From UBA1425 sp045537495 (lineage in GTDB: Bacteria > Bacillota > Clostridia > Oscillospirales > Acutalibacteraceae), in assembly GCA_045537495.1 (NCBI GenBank), contig JAZSPN010000068.1:1-53516 (forward strand): a DNA stretch of 53,516 nucleotides. The letters are read 5' to 3'. The notes under the pieces are model-generated. The model was not told the origin of the DNA and searched no databases. It worked only from the letters and a program-made list of their open reading frames with translations. This document shows, one piece after another, positions 1 to 8,838 of the stretch (position 1 is the first letter of the stretch; each line of letters begins with the position of its first letter). Both the position numbers and the translations under genes were made by a program.

Positions 1-1104
1 ACACCGCAGAAGGGCAAGAAAAAGAAGAAGGGTTCATATCTTTCGGCATCGTTGAAGGTGCTTCTGTCGATAATTATATGTACGGCAGTTCTTTCGGGAA
101 TAGGAATATCCACGGTTAACGACATCCTGGCAATAGGCAGAGAGCAGAAGACGGTTACCGTTGAAATTCCCGAAAATGCGACGACGTACGAGGTGATTGA
201 TGTTCTGGCGGGTGCGGATCTTATCAAAAGACCGTTTTTCTGCAAGATTTTCTATGACTTCGAGAGCAAGATACGAAAATCCAAGGAGCCCGAGTATGTA
301 ACGGGAATTGTAAATGTCAAGGCGAACATGGGGCTTGAAGGAATGCTCAACAGAGTCAAGAAGAGCCAGATGAGTGCGGAAACGGTGAAGCTTATATTCC
401 CCGAGGGCTGGACGGTCGAAAAGATATTTGCAAAGCTTGAAAAATACGAGGTGTGCGACAAGGATTACCTGTACGACACTGTCGAAAATGTAAACTTCAA
501 CTATGATTTTTTAAGCAGTGCCAAGCAGAACAACAGTGTAAAACGACATCTGTTGCTTGAAGGTTATCTGTTCCCCGATACGTATGAATTCTTTGTTGAT
601 TCGAATGCTTCGACGGTTATCGAAACGTTCCTGACACAGTTCCAGAATAAGTGGAAGGATGAATATACCGCCAAGGCGAACGCGATGAATCTGTCGATTG
701 ACGAAGTGATAACGATTGCATCGATTATTGAAAAAGAAGCGGCAAACCGGGAACAGATGAGAGTGATTTCTTCCGTAATCCACAACCGACTCAACAATCG
801 GGTGGCATATCCGACGATTGACTGTGACTCTACGGGTGACTATATCACGAACAGCGTTGTGCCGGCGATAGGAAAAGGCAAGGCGGATACGTACAGACAG
901 TATTACAACACGTATATGTGCGAAGGATTGCCGTCGGGACCTATCTGTAATCCCTCGATCAATGCCATTGAGGCTGCATTGAATCCCGAAGATACCGATT
1001 ACTATTTCTTCCAGCATGACAAGAACGGCGAGATTTATCTTGCAAAGACGAATGCTGAGCACAACAGATACAGAAATGAAATAATACTGAATAACGCAAG
1101 ATAA
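1..1104 (+). CDS. mltG: Endolytic murein transglycosylase MltG (5' end cut by window edge)
   Basis: Membrane-anchored lytic transglycosylase that cuts nascent peptidoglycan strands during synthesis. The frame is open from base 1: a lysine-rich cytoplasmic stretch precedes one membrane helix (about window residues 19-38), so the true start lies upstream and the TTG at 52 is only an internal codon. The YceG/MltG catalytic region reads IASIIEKEAANREQM, with the catalytic glutamate at about residue 243 of the visible frame, followed by VIHNRLN and, near the end, the conserved GLPSGPICNPSINAIEAALNP segment in shortened form (GLPSGPICNPS). The stop is 6 bases before the U32 gene, so the two are probably co-transcribed, as mltG and U32 genes often are in Firmicutes (yrrL-yrrO region of Bacillus). 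Confidence 0.93.
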   Translation, partial: TPQKGKKKKKGSYLSASLKVLLSIIICTAVLSGIGISTVNDILAIGREQKTVTVEIPENATTYEVIDVLAGADLIKRPFFCKIFYDFESKIRKSKEPEYVTGIVNVKANMGLEGMLNRVKKSQMSAETVKLIFPEGWTVEKIFAKLEKYEVCDKDYLYDTVENVNFNYDFLSSAKQNNSVKRHLLLEGYLFPDTYEFFVDSNASTVIETFLTQFQNKWKDEYTAKANAMNLSIDEVITIASIIEKEAANREQMRVISSVIHNRLNNRVAYPTIDCDSTGDYITNSVVPAIGKGKADTYRQYYNTYMCEGLPSGPICNPSINAIEAALNPEDTDYYFFQHDKNGEIYLAKTNAEHNRYRNEIILNNAR

Positions 1105-1110
1105 CGGGAA

Positions 1111-2376
1111 GTGAATGTTTTGACGGAAAAGATTAAGGTGCCGGAGCTTTTGGCTCCGGCAGGAGATATGGAAGCACTCCGTAATGCAATACATTTCGGA
1201 GCAGATGCGGTTTACCTTGCCGGAACGCAGTTCGGAATGCGTACTGCTCCGGCAAATTTTACGTTTGAACAGCTTAAGGAAGCGGTGGAACTGGCTCATG
1301 CAAGCAACGTCAAGGTTTATCTGACGTGCAATACTCTTCCGAGAAATAACGAGATACCGCAGATGGAAGAGTTTTTGCCGAAAGCGAAGGAGTGCGGAAT
1401 AGATGCTTTCATAGCAACCGATTTCGGTACGCTGGAGCTTATCAAAAAGAATGCCCCGGGAGTTGATATTCATATTTCGACTCAGGCGGGAATAACCAAC
1501 TATGCTGCGGCAAACGCTTTTTATTCGCTGGGAGCTACACGAATTATTCCGGCAAGAGAGCTGTCACTTCGGGATATTCGCACAATAAGAGAGAATACCC
1601 CCGAGGATCTCGAAATCGAATGTTTTATTCACGGTGCCATGTGTGTATCGTTTTCGGGCAGATGTCTGCTTTCCAACTATCTGACGGGCAGAGATTCCAA
1701 CAGAGGCGACTGTTCACAGCCGTGCAGATGGACATACCGTCTGCTTGAAGAAAAAAGACCGGGCGAATACTTCCCCGTCGGCGAAGATGATGACGGTACA
1801 TTTATTCTCAATGCAAGAGATATGTGCATGATCCGCCATATCCCCGAGCTTGTCGAAGCGGGCGTTACGAGCTTCAAGATTGAAGGCAGAGCGAAATCGT
1901 CGTATTACGTTTCGGTGGTTGTCAATGCGTACCGTCAGGCGATTGACGGGTATCTTAAAAATCCGTCACCCGATTACGTGCCCGAGCAGTGGATACTCGA
2001 TGAAGTCTACAAGGTGAGCCACCGTGAATACTGTACGGGATTCTTCTTCGGACATCCGAAAGAAAATGCCGAGATATTCTATGACGGAATATACAGAAGA
2101 TATTACGAAACTTCGGCGGTTGCAGAGTTTTATGACGGTGAGTTTCTGCACTGTCAGCAGAGAAACAAGTTTTTCTGCGGTGACGTTCTGGAGATACTTG
2201 AAAAGGGCAAGCCTCCCGTTGAAGTGACGGTAACGGATCTTCAAAGTGAGGACGGAGAAAGCCTTGAATCGGTGCCTCACCCGATGATGAAATTCAAATT
2301 CAGAGTGCCGTTCCCGGTATCGGGCGGAGCACTTATCCGAAAATCCGTATCGAAGCAAGGGAGTATAGTAAAGTGA
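1111..2376 (+). CDS. U32 family peptidase-like protein, probable tRNA uridine hydroxylation factor (TrhP-type)
   Basis: A 421-residue protein with GTG start. It begins with the family opening PELLAPAGDMEALRNAIHFGADAVY and carries the U32 signature at about residues 171-190 (ECFIHGAMCVSFSGRCLLSN), including its conserved Cys pair; further cysteines (GDCSQPCRW) fit the iron-sulfur or metal site of this family. Members are named peptidases historically, but the YegQ/TrhP branch is needed for 5-hydroxyuridine formation at the tRNA wobble position, and the Bacillus homologues lie next to mltG as here. I infer the TrhP role from that context; RlhA-type rRNA hydroxylation or collagenase-like activity are the alternatives. 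Its stop overlaps the next gene by 4 bases. Confidence 0.88.
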   Translation: MNVLTEKIKVPELLAPAGDMEALRNAIHFGADAVYLAGTQFGMRTAPANFTFEQLKEAVELAHASNVKVYLTCNTLPRNNEIPQMEEFLPKAKECGIDAFIATDFGTLELIKKNAPGVDIHISTQAGITNYAAANAFYSLGATRIIPARELSLRDIRTIRENTPEDLEIECFIHGAMCVSFSGRCLLSNYLTGRDSNRGDCSQPCRWTYRLLEEKRPGEYFPVGEDDDGTFILNARDMCMIRHIPELVEAGVTSFKIEGRAKSSYYVSVVVNAYRQAIDGYLKNPSPDYVPEQWILDEVYKVSHREYCTGFFFGHPKENAEIFYDGIYRRYYETSAVAEFYDGEFLHCQQRNKFFCGDVLEILEKGKPPVEVTVTDLQSEDGESLESVPHPMMKFKFRVPFPVSGGALIRKSVSKQGSIVK

Positions 2377-3398
2377 CAGATACAAGAGAAGTACATGAGC
2401 TGTTATCGAAGCTTATCGGCGGAAAGGGTGTATCGGGAAACGAATCTTCCGCGGCAGATATAGCGAAAGAAGAGCTGTCGAAGTATATGAAGGTCCGTAC
2501 AGATGCACTCGGTAACGTTATCGGAGAAATGTCCGACAGCGAAGATGCCGTTTTGCTTGATGCGCATATTGATCAGATCGGAATGATCGTAACAGCGATA
2601 ACAGATGAAGGATTTATAAAGGTAAGCAAGTGCGGAGGAACGGATATGAGAGTTCTTTCTTCGCACGAGGTGGTGGTAAACGGAAAAAGAGATGTTTACG
2701 GCATCATAACTTCCGTACCGCCTCATCTTTCGAAGGATGAAAAGAGCGTGCCGAAATGGCAGGATATATCGGTTGATATCGGAATGAGCGGAGAGAAAGC
2801 ACGCGAAATAATATCTGTCGGCGACAGAGTAACGTTTATTCCGAGCGAAAGACAGCTTCTGTCGGATCACGTAACGGCGCCGTCCGTTGATGACAGAGCG
2901 GGTGTGGCGGCAATTCTTCGTGCACTTTCGATATTGAAAGAAAGAAATTGCAAAAAGGACGTAACCGTGGTATTTTCCGTTCAGGAGGAAGTGACGGGTG
3001 CGGGTGCCATGACGGGAGCCTACACGAGCAATGCAGGCACGGCGATAGCGGTCGACGTAAGCTTTGCAACGTGCCCCGATGTTTCCGACGAAAAAGGAAA
3101 GCCTCTCGGTTCGGGACCGCTTGTCGGAATATCTCCCGTTATCTCAAAGAGTGTCAGCGACAGACTGATTTCTCTGGCGAAGGAAAACGGTATTCCCTAC
3201 GAAACGGAAATAATGGGCGGAAGAACGGGTACCAACACCGAGGATTATGCACGCTCAAAGAGCGGTCGCAAGGTGGGGCTTGTTTCCGTACCGATAAGAA
3301 ATATGCACACGGCAATCGAGATGTGCAGGCTGTCGGATATTGAAAATACGGCACAGCTTCTGGCTTTATATGTCGAGAAAGGGGGATCCGGGGCTTGA
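2373..3398 (+). CDS. M42 family metallo-aminopeptidase, first of two in tandem
   Basis: A 341-residue cytosolic peptidase of the glutamyl aminopeptidase/endoglucanase-M (FrvX) family, which trims N-terminal residues from peptides with two bound metal ions. Ligand motifs are present: AHIDQIG (His and Asp), DDRAG, VQEEVTGAG (the Glu-Glu pair of general base and metal ligand), AVDVS and a C-terminal NMHTAIE histidine. The GTG start overlaps the U32 stop by 4 bases and the end overlaps the next M42 gene by 4 bases, so translation is probably coupled. Compared with its downstream paralogue it has DQ instead of DE in the first motif and lacks the usual YxHSP at the last histidine, so its specificity may differ. 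Confidence 0.9.
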   Translation: MTDTREVHELLSKLIGGKGVSGNESSAADIAKEELSKYMKVRTDALGNVIGEMSDSEDAVLLDAHIDQIGMIVTAITDEGFIKVSKCGGTDMRVLSSHEVVVNGKRDVYGIITSVPPHLSKDEKSVPKWQDISVDIGMSGEKAREIISVGDRVTFIPSERQLLSDHVTAPSVDDRAGVAAILRALSILKERNCKKDVTVVFSVQEEVTGAGAMTGAYTSNAGTAIAVDVSFATCPDVSDEKGKPLGSGPLVGISPVISKSVSDRLISLAKENGIPYETEIMGGRTGTNTEDYARSKSGRKVGLVSVPIRNMHTAIEMCRLSDIENTAQLLALYVEKGGSGA

Positions 3399-4414
3399 TT
3401 AATACTTTGAAAGAGCTTTGCTCCCTCTACGGAGCATCGGGAAGAGAAGAAGAAATCCGAGAGTATATAATTTCGAAGCTTCCGAAAGAAGCGGAAACGA
3501 CCGTTGACAAAAGAGGGAATCTTCTCGTATTCAAAAAGGGCAAAGAACGCCCCGACAAAAAAGTCATGCTCTCGGCACACATGGACGAAGTTGGCATGAT
3601 AGTGACTTACATTACGGAAAAAGGCTTTCTGAAATTCTCCAACGTGGGCGGAATCAACGTTTCGGCACTCGTCGGAAAAAGAGTTGTTGTCGGAGAAAAG
3701 AAGATATCGGGAATTATCGGAGTAAAGCCCACACATCTTCTGAGCGACGACGAAGAGAAAAATTATCCGTCGAAGGACAGCCTTTATATAGACATCGGAG
3801 CAACCTCGAAAAAGGAAGCCGAGAGATATGTTCTTCCCGGAGATTATGCTTATTTTGACTCGGATTTTGTGAAATTCGGTGACGGTTTTATAAAGGGCAG
3901 AGCAATTGATGACAGAGCAGGCTGTGCGATAATGCTCAGTATGCTGGAAAAAGAGCTTCCCTTCGATACATGGTTTGCTTTTACCGTGCAGGAAGAAACG
4001 GGCACCTCGGGAGCCGTCAATGCTGCATACAGCATAAATCCCGATATAGCGATAGTGCTTGAAGCTACAACGGCGGCAGATATCGACGGTGTATCGGGAG
4101 AGAAAAAAGTCTGTACTCTCGGCGGCGGAGCGGTAGTATCCATGATGGATAACGGAACTGTTTATCCGAGAGAGCTTTATAAAAAAGCCTTTGATGAAGC
4201 AGAGAAAAACGGTATCAAGGCACAGACAAAAACAGTTATTGCAGGCGGAAACGATGCAAGAGTAATCACTTCGGCGGCAGGCGGAGTAAAGGTGCTTGCG
4301 ATATCGGTGCCGTGCAGATATCTTCATTCACCGTCATGTGTGATAAACGAAGAGGATTTTCTGTCGTGCAGACGTCTTGCAGAGTGTATGACGGGAGTGT
4401 TTTCCCGTGATTAA
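3395..4414 (+). CDS. M42 family metallo-aminopeptidase, second of two in tandem
   Basis: A 339-residue paralogue of the preceding gene, starting at a TTG that overlaps its stop. It has the more canonical family motifs: AHMDEVGMIV, DDRAGCA, VQEETGTSGA, a VLEATTAAD segment and CRYLHSPSCV near the C-terminus, so all five expected metal-ligand positions and the catalytic Glu are present. Family members form large tetrahedral dodecamers in the cytosol that degrade peptides. The tandem arrangement could give hetero-oligomers with broadened specificity, which is an inference. It overlaps the following acetyltransferase by 8 bases. Confidence 0.92.
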   Translation: MINTLKELCSLYGASGREEEIREYIISKLPKEAETTVDKRGNLLVFKKGKERPDKKVMLSAHMDEVGMIVTYITEKGFLKFSNVGGINVSALVGKRVVVGEKKISGIIGVKPTHLLSDDEEKNYPSKDSLYIDIGATSKKEAERYVLPGDYAYFDSDFVKFGDGFIKGRAIDDRAGCAIMLSMLEKELPFDTWFAFTVQEETGTSGAVNAAYSINPDIAIVLEATTAADIDGVSGEKKVCTLGGGAVVSMMDNGTVYPRELYKKAFDEAEKNGIKAQTKTVIAGGNDARVITSAAGGVKVLAISVPCRYLHSPSCVINEEDFLSCRRLAECMTGVFSRD

Positions 4415-5138
4415 GAATACAGTCGAATATATCGGCGATTTTTGCAAAAAAGATGTTTTCGGTACACGCATAAAAGCGTATCTCAATGTGTACGGCAACA
4501 ACATGGAAACGGCAATGTTCTATGTTCAGACAATAGACGGAAGCGCAACGGCAGTAATAGGCAAGGTGTTTTCGGACGTTACGTTATGCTGTGACGACGG
4601 TGCCGATTTTGACGAAATAGCACAGTTTCTGCAGTTTCTCGGATACGGGAGCCTTCTTTGTGATAAGGGTGTCAGAGAGAAGCTTTCAATTGAAGAGAAC
4701 AGCAGCGGAAGCGTAATGAGATTCAAAAAGCCGTCACGCGATATAAGACGTAAAGACGGCATACTTAAAAATGACGATGCGGAATTCGAATATAAAAAAG
4801 TATATGCTCTTTTAAAAGAATGTGATTTCGACCTCGGAGAATACGGAGAATGGCTTTCCGACATAGCCCTTCGTGATAAAAAAGGAGTGTCAAAGACACT
4901 TTGCGTAAAGCAGGACGGACGGGTTATTTCGACCGCATCGGCACTGTTTATAACGGAGGATTCCGTATATCTCGGAGCAGTCGCCACAAGTCCCGAATTC
5001 AGGGGTAAAGGCTCTGCAGGTGACCTTGTGCTGATGCTGTGCGACAAAGACAAAACGGTTAACATTCTTTGCAAAGAGCACCGTGTCGGATTTTACGAGT
5101 CGTTAGGGTTTGAAAGAAACGGAGAGTGGAGTTTATGA
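4407..5138 (+). CDS. GNAT family N-acetyltransferase
   Basis: A 243-residue protein with GTG start. The C-terminal half has the GNAT acetyl-CoA fold: strand ISTASALFI, strand VYLGAVATSPEFRGKG with the acetyl-CoA pyrophosphate-binding segment (EFRGKGSAGDLV, the R/QxxGxG/A-type motif), and a final VGFYESLGFERNGEW, the usual HxxLYxxxGF-like end. The N-terminal 110 residues are not recognisable and may be a substrate-binding lobe. It overlaps the preceding M42 peptidase by 8 bases and the following PLP enzyme by 4 (ATGA), so it belongs to the same transcript. The acetyl acceptor is unknown; an amino acid or peptide product of the peptidases is one guess. Confidence 0.85.
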   Translation: MIKNTVEYIGDFCKKDVFGTRIKAYLNVYGNNMETAMFYVQTIDGSATAVIGKVFSDVTLCCDDGADFDEIAQFLQFLGYGSLLCDKGVREKLSIEENSSGSVMRFKKPSRDIRRKDGILKNDDAEFEYKKVYALLKECDFDLGEYGEWLSDIALRDKKGVSKTLCVKQDGRVISTASALFITEDSVYLGAVATSPEFRGKGSAGDLVLMLCDKDKTVNILCKEHRVGFYESLGFERNGEWSL

Positions 5139-6394
5139 GCTTTTTTGATATTGATAAAAGAATACTGGATTTAAGCGAAAAGGCAAGCGGAAAAATTGCC
5201 GACAGATTAATAAGCATCGATAAGACAACGGAATACAACCAGCAAAAGGTTTTGAGGGCTTTTATCGACAACAGAGTCAGTGAGGCGCATTTCGGTGAAA
5301 GCACGGGCTACGGCTACGGTGACAACGGCCGCGAAACGCTGGACAAGGTGTTTGCACAGTCGGTAGGAGCCGAGAGTGCACTTGTACGACACAGCTTTGC
5401 CTGCGGTACACATACGCTTACCGTGGCACTTTTCGGACTTTTAAGACCGGGCGACGTCATGCTTTCCGTAACGGGAACACCGTACGATACAATCTGTCCG
5501 TCCATCGGAATTACGGGTGAGAAGGGCAGAGGATCGCTCATCGACTTCGGAGTAAAGTACGACGAAGTACCCCTGAAGGACGAAAAACCCGATCTTGAAG
5601 CCATTAAGGAAGCGCTTCTCCGTCAGGATGTAAAGCTTGTCTACATTCAGCGTTCACGGGGATATTCTCTTCGAAGCAGTCTTTCGGTCGAGGAAATCGG
5701 GGATATAATAAAGGTTGCAAAGGAAAACAGCAACGCATGGATAATGGTAGATAACTGCTACGGCGAGTTTGTGCAAAAGAATGAGCCGTTAGCCGTCGGC
5801 GCCGACATAATTGCAGGCTCACTCATTAAAAATCCGGGCGGCGGACTTGCAAAGAACGGCGGTTACATAGCGGGCAAAGAAGAACTCGTCGAGCTTTGCT
5901 CATACAGAATGACGACTCCGGGACTCGGTTCCGAAGTCGGTGCAACTCTCGGAATGAATCGCAACCTCTTCATGGGACTTTTCAATTCACCCCACGTCAC
6001 GGGTGAAGCACTCAAAACGGCCGTCTTTACGGCGGCACTGTTCGAAGAAATGGGATACGAAACAACACCGACATCCTCGGAGGACAGATTCGATATAATT
6101 CAGGCATTGAAGCTTCGAAAGAGTGAAACGCTGATTAATTTCTGCAAGGGACTTCAGAGCGGATCGCCCGTAGATTCATTCGTTGTGCCCGAGCCGTGGG
6201 AAATGCCCGGCTACGACAGCAAGGTTATCATGGCGGCAGGTGCGTTTATACTCGGATCATCAATCGAGCTGTCTGCCGATGCCCCCTTGCGTGAGCCGTA
6301 TGCGGTATGGATGCAGGGCGGACTCAACTTCCACAGTGCGAAAATCGGAATCCTTTTGGCGGCGCAGGAAGTTTTAAGAGGGGAAGAAAAATGA
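5135..6394 (+). CDS. YnbB-like PLP-dependent lyase (methionine gamma-lyase / aluminium-resistance protein family)
   Basis: A fold-type I PLP enzyme of about 419 residues, related to cystathionine beta- and methionine gamma-lyases but in the separate family called aluminium resistance protein (Bacillus YnbB). Visible features are the N-terminal FGESTGYGYGDNGRE, the cofactor region RHSFACGTHTLTVALFGLLRPGD, MVDNCYGEF (the PLP-ring Asp) and SLIKNPGGGLAKNGGYIAG holding the probable PLP lysine. I chose the ATG at 5135, which overlaps the upstream stop as ATGA, over the in-frame GTG at 5126. The true substrate of this family is not settled as far as I know. The end overlaps the next start, again as ATGA. 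Confidence 0.88.
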   Translation: MSFFDIDKRILDLSEKASGKIADRLISIDKTTEYNQQKVLRAFIDNRVSEAHFGESTGYGYGDNGRETLDKVFAQSVGAESALVRHSFACGTHTLTVALFGLLRPGDVMLSVTGTPYDTICPSIGITGEKGRGSLIDFGVKYDEVPLKDEKPDLEAIKEALLRQDVKLVYIQRSRGYSLRSSLSVEEIGDIIKVAKENSNAWIMVDNCYGEFVQKNEPLAVGADIIAGSLIKNPGGGLAKNGGYIAGKEELVELCSYRMTTPGLGSEVGATLGMNRNLFMGLFNSPHVTGEALKTAVFTAALFEEMGYETTPTSSEDRFDIIQALKLRKSETLINFCKGLQSGSPVDSFVVPEPWEMPGYDSKVIMAAGAFILGSSIELSADAPLREPYAVWMQGGLNFHSAKIGILLAAQEVLRGEEK

Positions 6395-7902
6395 GTATAA
6401 ACTGGATGGGATTCAAAAGCGGAACGGATATCCGAGGCATCGGGTTCGGCGATATCAACGATCCTCTGTATCTCGGCGATGAACAGGTCCGACTGATGGC
6501 GAAGGGCTTCGTCTGTTGGCTTCGGAATAAATGCGGAAAAAAAGAGCTTACGGTATCCGTGGGACACGATTCGAGAGTTTCGTCGGAGCGTATTGACGGT
6601 GCGGTAACGTCGGCATTGATTTCGATGGGTGTCAGTGTCATAAATTGCGGACTTTCTTCAACGCCTTCGATGTTTATGACTACTCTGAAATTGCCGTGTG
6701 ACGGTGCGGTGCAGATAACGGCGAGTCATCATCCCATGGACAAGAACGGACTGAAATTCTTTACGAGGGACGGCGGGCTTGATTCTTCCGACATCGAGTA
6801 CATTCTGAAAAAAGCGGAAATCGGCGATTTCGAGGACTCGGAAGGCACAAGTGCAAGAAGTGTTGACTTCATGGCGATATACGCATCGGACCTTCGTGAA
6901 ATGATCAAAAGAGAGGTTAATGCCGAAGATTACGACAAGCCGCTCACGGGCTACAAGATAGCGGTTGACGCAGGAAACGGCGTAGGAGGATTTTATGCGA
7001 CCGATGTTCTTTTGCCTCTCGGTGCCGACATATCGGGCAGCAGATTTCTGGAGCCCGACGGCACATTCCCGAATCACGTTGCGAATCCCGAGGATAAAAC
7101 GGCGATGCAGATGGCGTCGCAGGCGACACTTGACAGCAAATCGGATCTCGGAATTATATTTGATACGGATGTGGACAGAGCGGGCTGTGTCGGCAGGGAC
7201 GGCGAAGAGATAAACAGAAACCGTCTTATCGCACTGGCTTCGTGTATTGCACTCGAAAATAATGAGGGCGGTACGGTCGTTACCGATTCCGTAACATCGG
7301 ACGGGCTCAGAGAGTTTATAGAGTCGCTTGGCGGTAAGCATCTTCGGTTTAAGCGGGGCTACAAAAACGTCATCAACAAGATGGCGGAGCTGAATAAAAG
7401 CGGAATCAACTGTCCTCTTGCCATTGAAACGTCGGGACACGCAGCTTTCCGTGATAATTACAATCTCGATGACGGTGCATATCTTGTGACGAAGATAATA
7501 ATCCGAATGGCGCTTCTCGGCAAGGAGAACAAGAGAATAGAGGATATGCTTGACGGACTCAGAGTGCCTCTTGAGGAAAAAGAGGTGCGTTTCAGGATAC
7601 TGACGGAGGATTTCAAGGAGTCGGGCAAGCGTTTTATTGAAGAATGGACGGAGTACGCATCACGTCTTGACGGCTACACGAAGGCGGAGGACAACTTCGA
7701 GGGAATGCGTTTTTCAACCGATAAGACTTGCGGAAACGGCTGGATTCTGGTGCGACTGAGCGTACATGATCCCGTTATTGCAATAAACGCGGAAAGTGAC
7801 TCGGAAGGCGGATGCAGACAGATGCTGGAAGTCCTTTACGGCTTCTCAAAAGACAAAGAAAGCCTTGATATATCAAAGCTTTCCGAATATCTTTCAAAAT
7901 GA
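6391..7902 (+). CDS. Phosphohexomutase (phosphomannomutase/phosphoglucomutase family)
   Basis: A 503-residue alpha-D-phosphohexomutase that interconverts hexose 1- and 6-phosphates. The four domains show the expected motifs: the phosphoserine loop ITASHHPMDKNGLKFF (canonical form is TASHNP, here with a second His), the Mg loop FDTDVDRAGCV, the sugar-binding loop IETSGHAAF, and a C-terminal phosphate-binding domain. The start is the ATG at 6391, overlapping the lyase stop as ATGA and preceded by GAGGGGAAGAAAA. The SHHP variant and overall length favour the PMM/PGM branch over GlmM, but the preferred sugar cannot be read from sequence. It is the last gene of the operon, followed by a terminator 8 bases downstream. 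Confidence 0.88.
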   Translation: MSINWMGFKSGTDIRGIGFGDINDPLYLGDEQVRLMAKGFVCWLRNKCGKKELTVSVGHDSRVSSERIDGAVTSALISMGVSVINCGLSSTPSMFMTTLKLPCDGAVQITASHHPMDKNGLKFFTRDGGLDSSDIEYILKKAEIGDFEDSEGTSARSVDFMAIYASDLREMIKREVNAEDYDKPLTGYKIAVDAGNGVGGFYATDVLLPLGADISGSRFLEPDGTFPNHVANPEDKTAMQMASQATLDSKSDLGIIFDTDVDRAGCVGRDGEEINRNRLIALASCIALENNEGGTVVTDSVTSDGLREFIESLGGKHLRFKRGYKNVINKMAELNKSGINCPLAIETSGHAAFRDNYNLDDGAYLVTKIIIRMALLGKENKRIEDMLDGLRVPLEEKEVRFRILTEDFKESGKRFIEEWTEYASRLDGYTKAEDNFEGMRFSTDKTCGNGWILVRLSVHDPVIAINAESDSEGGCRQMLEVLYGFSKDKESLDISKLSEYLSK

Positions 7903-7910
7903 TTAAAACA

Positions 7911-7951
7911 AAAAGTCGATGATTATTCGAAGTGAATTTTCATCGACTTTT
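7911..7951. terminator. Bidirectional intrinsic terminator between convergent operons
   Basis: A 12-bp perfect inverted repeat, AAAAGTCGATGA (7911-7922) and TCATCGACTTTT (7940-7951), with a 17-base loop. Both arms carry A/T runs at the outer end, so it can stop transcripts arriving from either side: the phosphohexomutase operon (+) and the GRE activase operon (-). Confidence 0.85.
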
Positions 7952-7953
7952 GC

Positions 7954-8838
7954 TTATTTGTAAGAAAATGTACCTACGTACGACTGCCAACGTGCCGACT
8001 CTTCCTTGGAGGGTTCTTTTATATCCGACAAGGGATACTCTTCTTGAAGCTGAGAGTATTTGTAGCTGCCGAGAGTGTGGTACGGCATTATCTGTACTCC
8101 GAGGCAGTTTTGAAGGCTCTTTGAGAGCTTTCGAAGGGTTTTGAAGTGGTCCTCACGGTCGTTGAGTGTCGGAATTATCGGTGCACGTATGAGAAACGGA
8201 ATGTGAAGGTTGTCCAAAAGAGCGAGATTTTCAAAAATCACATCGGAAGGAACGCCCGTAAAGCGAATATGCTTCTGAGGGTCGGTTTCTTTTATGTCGA
8301 ACAAAACGAGGTCGCAGTGTCTGATTACAGACAGAAAGGTGTCTTTATTTGAAAATCCCGAGGTTTCTATCGCCGTATGAATGCCCTCATTACGGCATTT
8401 CTTTAGAATTTCTGCGGTGAAATCCGCCTGAAATAAGGGCTCACCGCCCGATACGGTTACACCGCCGCCCGAGGATGAATAAAAGACGGCATCCTTTTTT
8501 ATACGTGCCATGACTTCCTCGACGGAAGCGGATTTTCCGTAAATCTGCAAAGCCTTCGACGGACAGCTTTTTGTGCAAAGTCCGCAAGAGGTGCATAAAT
8601 CCTTCTGAAACGAATGTGAGTCATTGAAAGTATGACATCCGTTTTTACAAAGCTGAGAGCATAGGGTGCAAGAAACGCATTTTTCGGCATCGTAGAGAAT
8701 TTCGCATTTTTGATATCGGGATTCGGGATTGTGACACCACAGACACGAAAGAGGACAGCCCTTTAAGAACACGGTTGTTCTGATTCCGGGACCGTCATCG
8801 GTGCAGAATCTCGTTATGTTCAAGATGTTTCCGTTCAC
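7954..8838 (-). CDS. Glycyl radical enzyme activating protein (radical SAM), partner of the GRE at 8835-10814
   Basis: A 294-residue radical SAM activase that cleaves S-adenosylmethionine and installs the glycyl radical on its partner GRE. The SAM cluster motif CPLSCLWC is at C28, C32 and C35. An inserted ferredoxin-like domain (about residues 48-100) has two complete four-Cys clusters, CVSCTLCSQLC and CTSCGLCTKSCP, as in activases of dehydratase/lyase-type GREs rather than the short pyruvate formate-lyase activase. The SAM-binding GGGVTVSGGEPL follows. It overlaps the GRE gene by 4 bases and is translated after it. The stop lies 3 bases from the shared terminator, so it ends the operon. Confidence 0.94.
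   Translation of the reverse strand: MNGNILNITRFCTDDGPGIRTTVFLKGCPLSCLWCHNPESRYQKCEILYDAEKCVSCTLCSQLCKNGCHTFNDSHSFQKDLCTSCGLCTKSCPSKALQIYGKSASVEEVMARIKKDAVFYSSSGGGVTVSGGEPLFQADFTAEILKKCRNEGIHTAIETSGFSNKDTFLSVIRHCDLVLFDIKETDPQKHIRFTGVPSDVIFENLALLDNLHIPFLIRAPIIPTLNDREDHFKTLRKLSKSLQNCLGVQIMPYHTLGSYKYSQLQEEYPLSDIKEPSKEESARWQSYVGTFSYK

Noticed and set aside
511..1473. 320-residue minus-strand open frame across mltG and the U32 gene
   Set aside because: Shadow frame: low-complexity, Arg/Ile/Cys-rich translation opposite two well-conserved genes, with no family resemblance.
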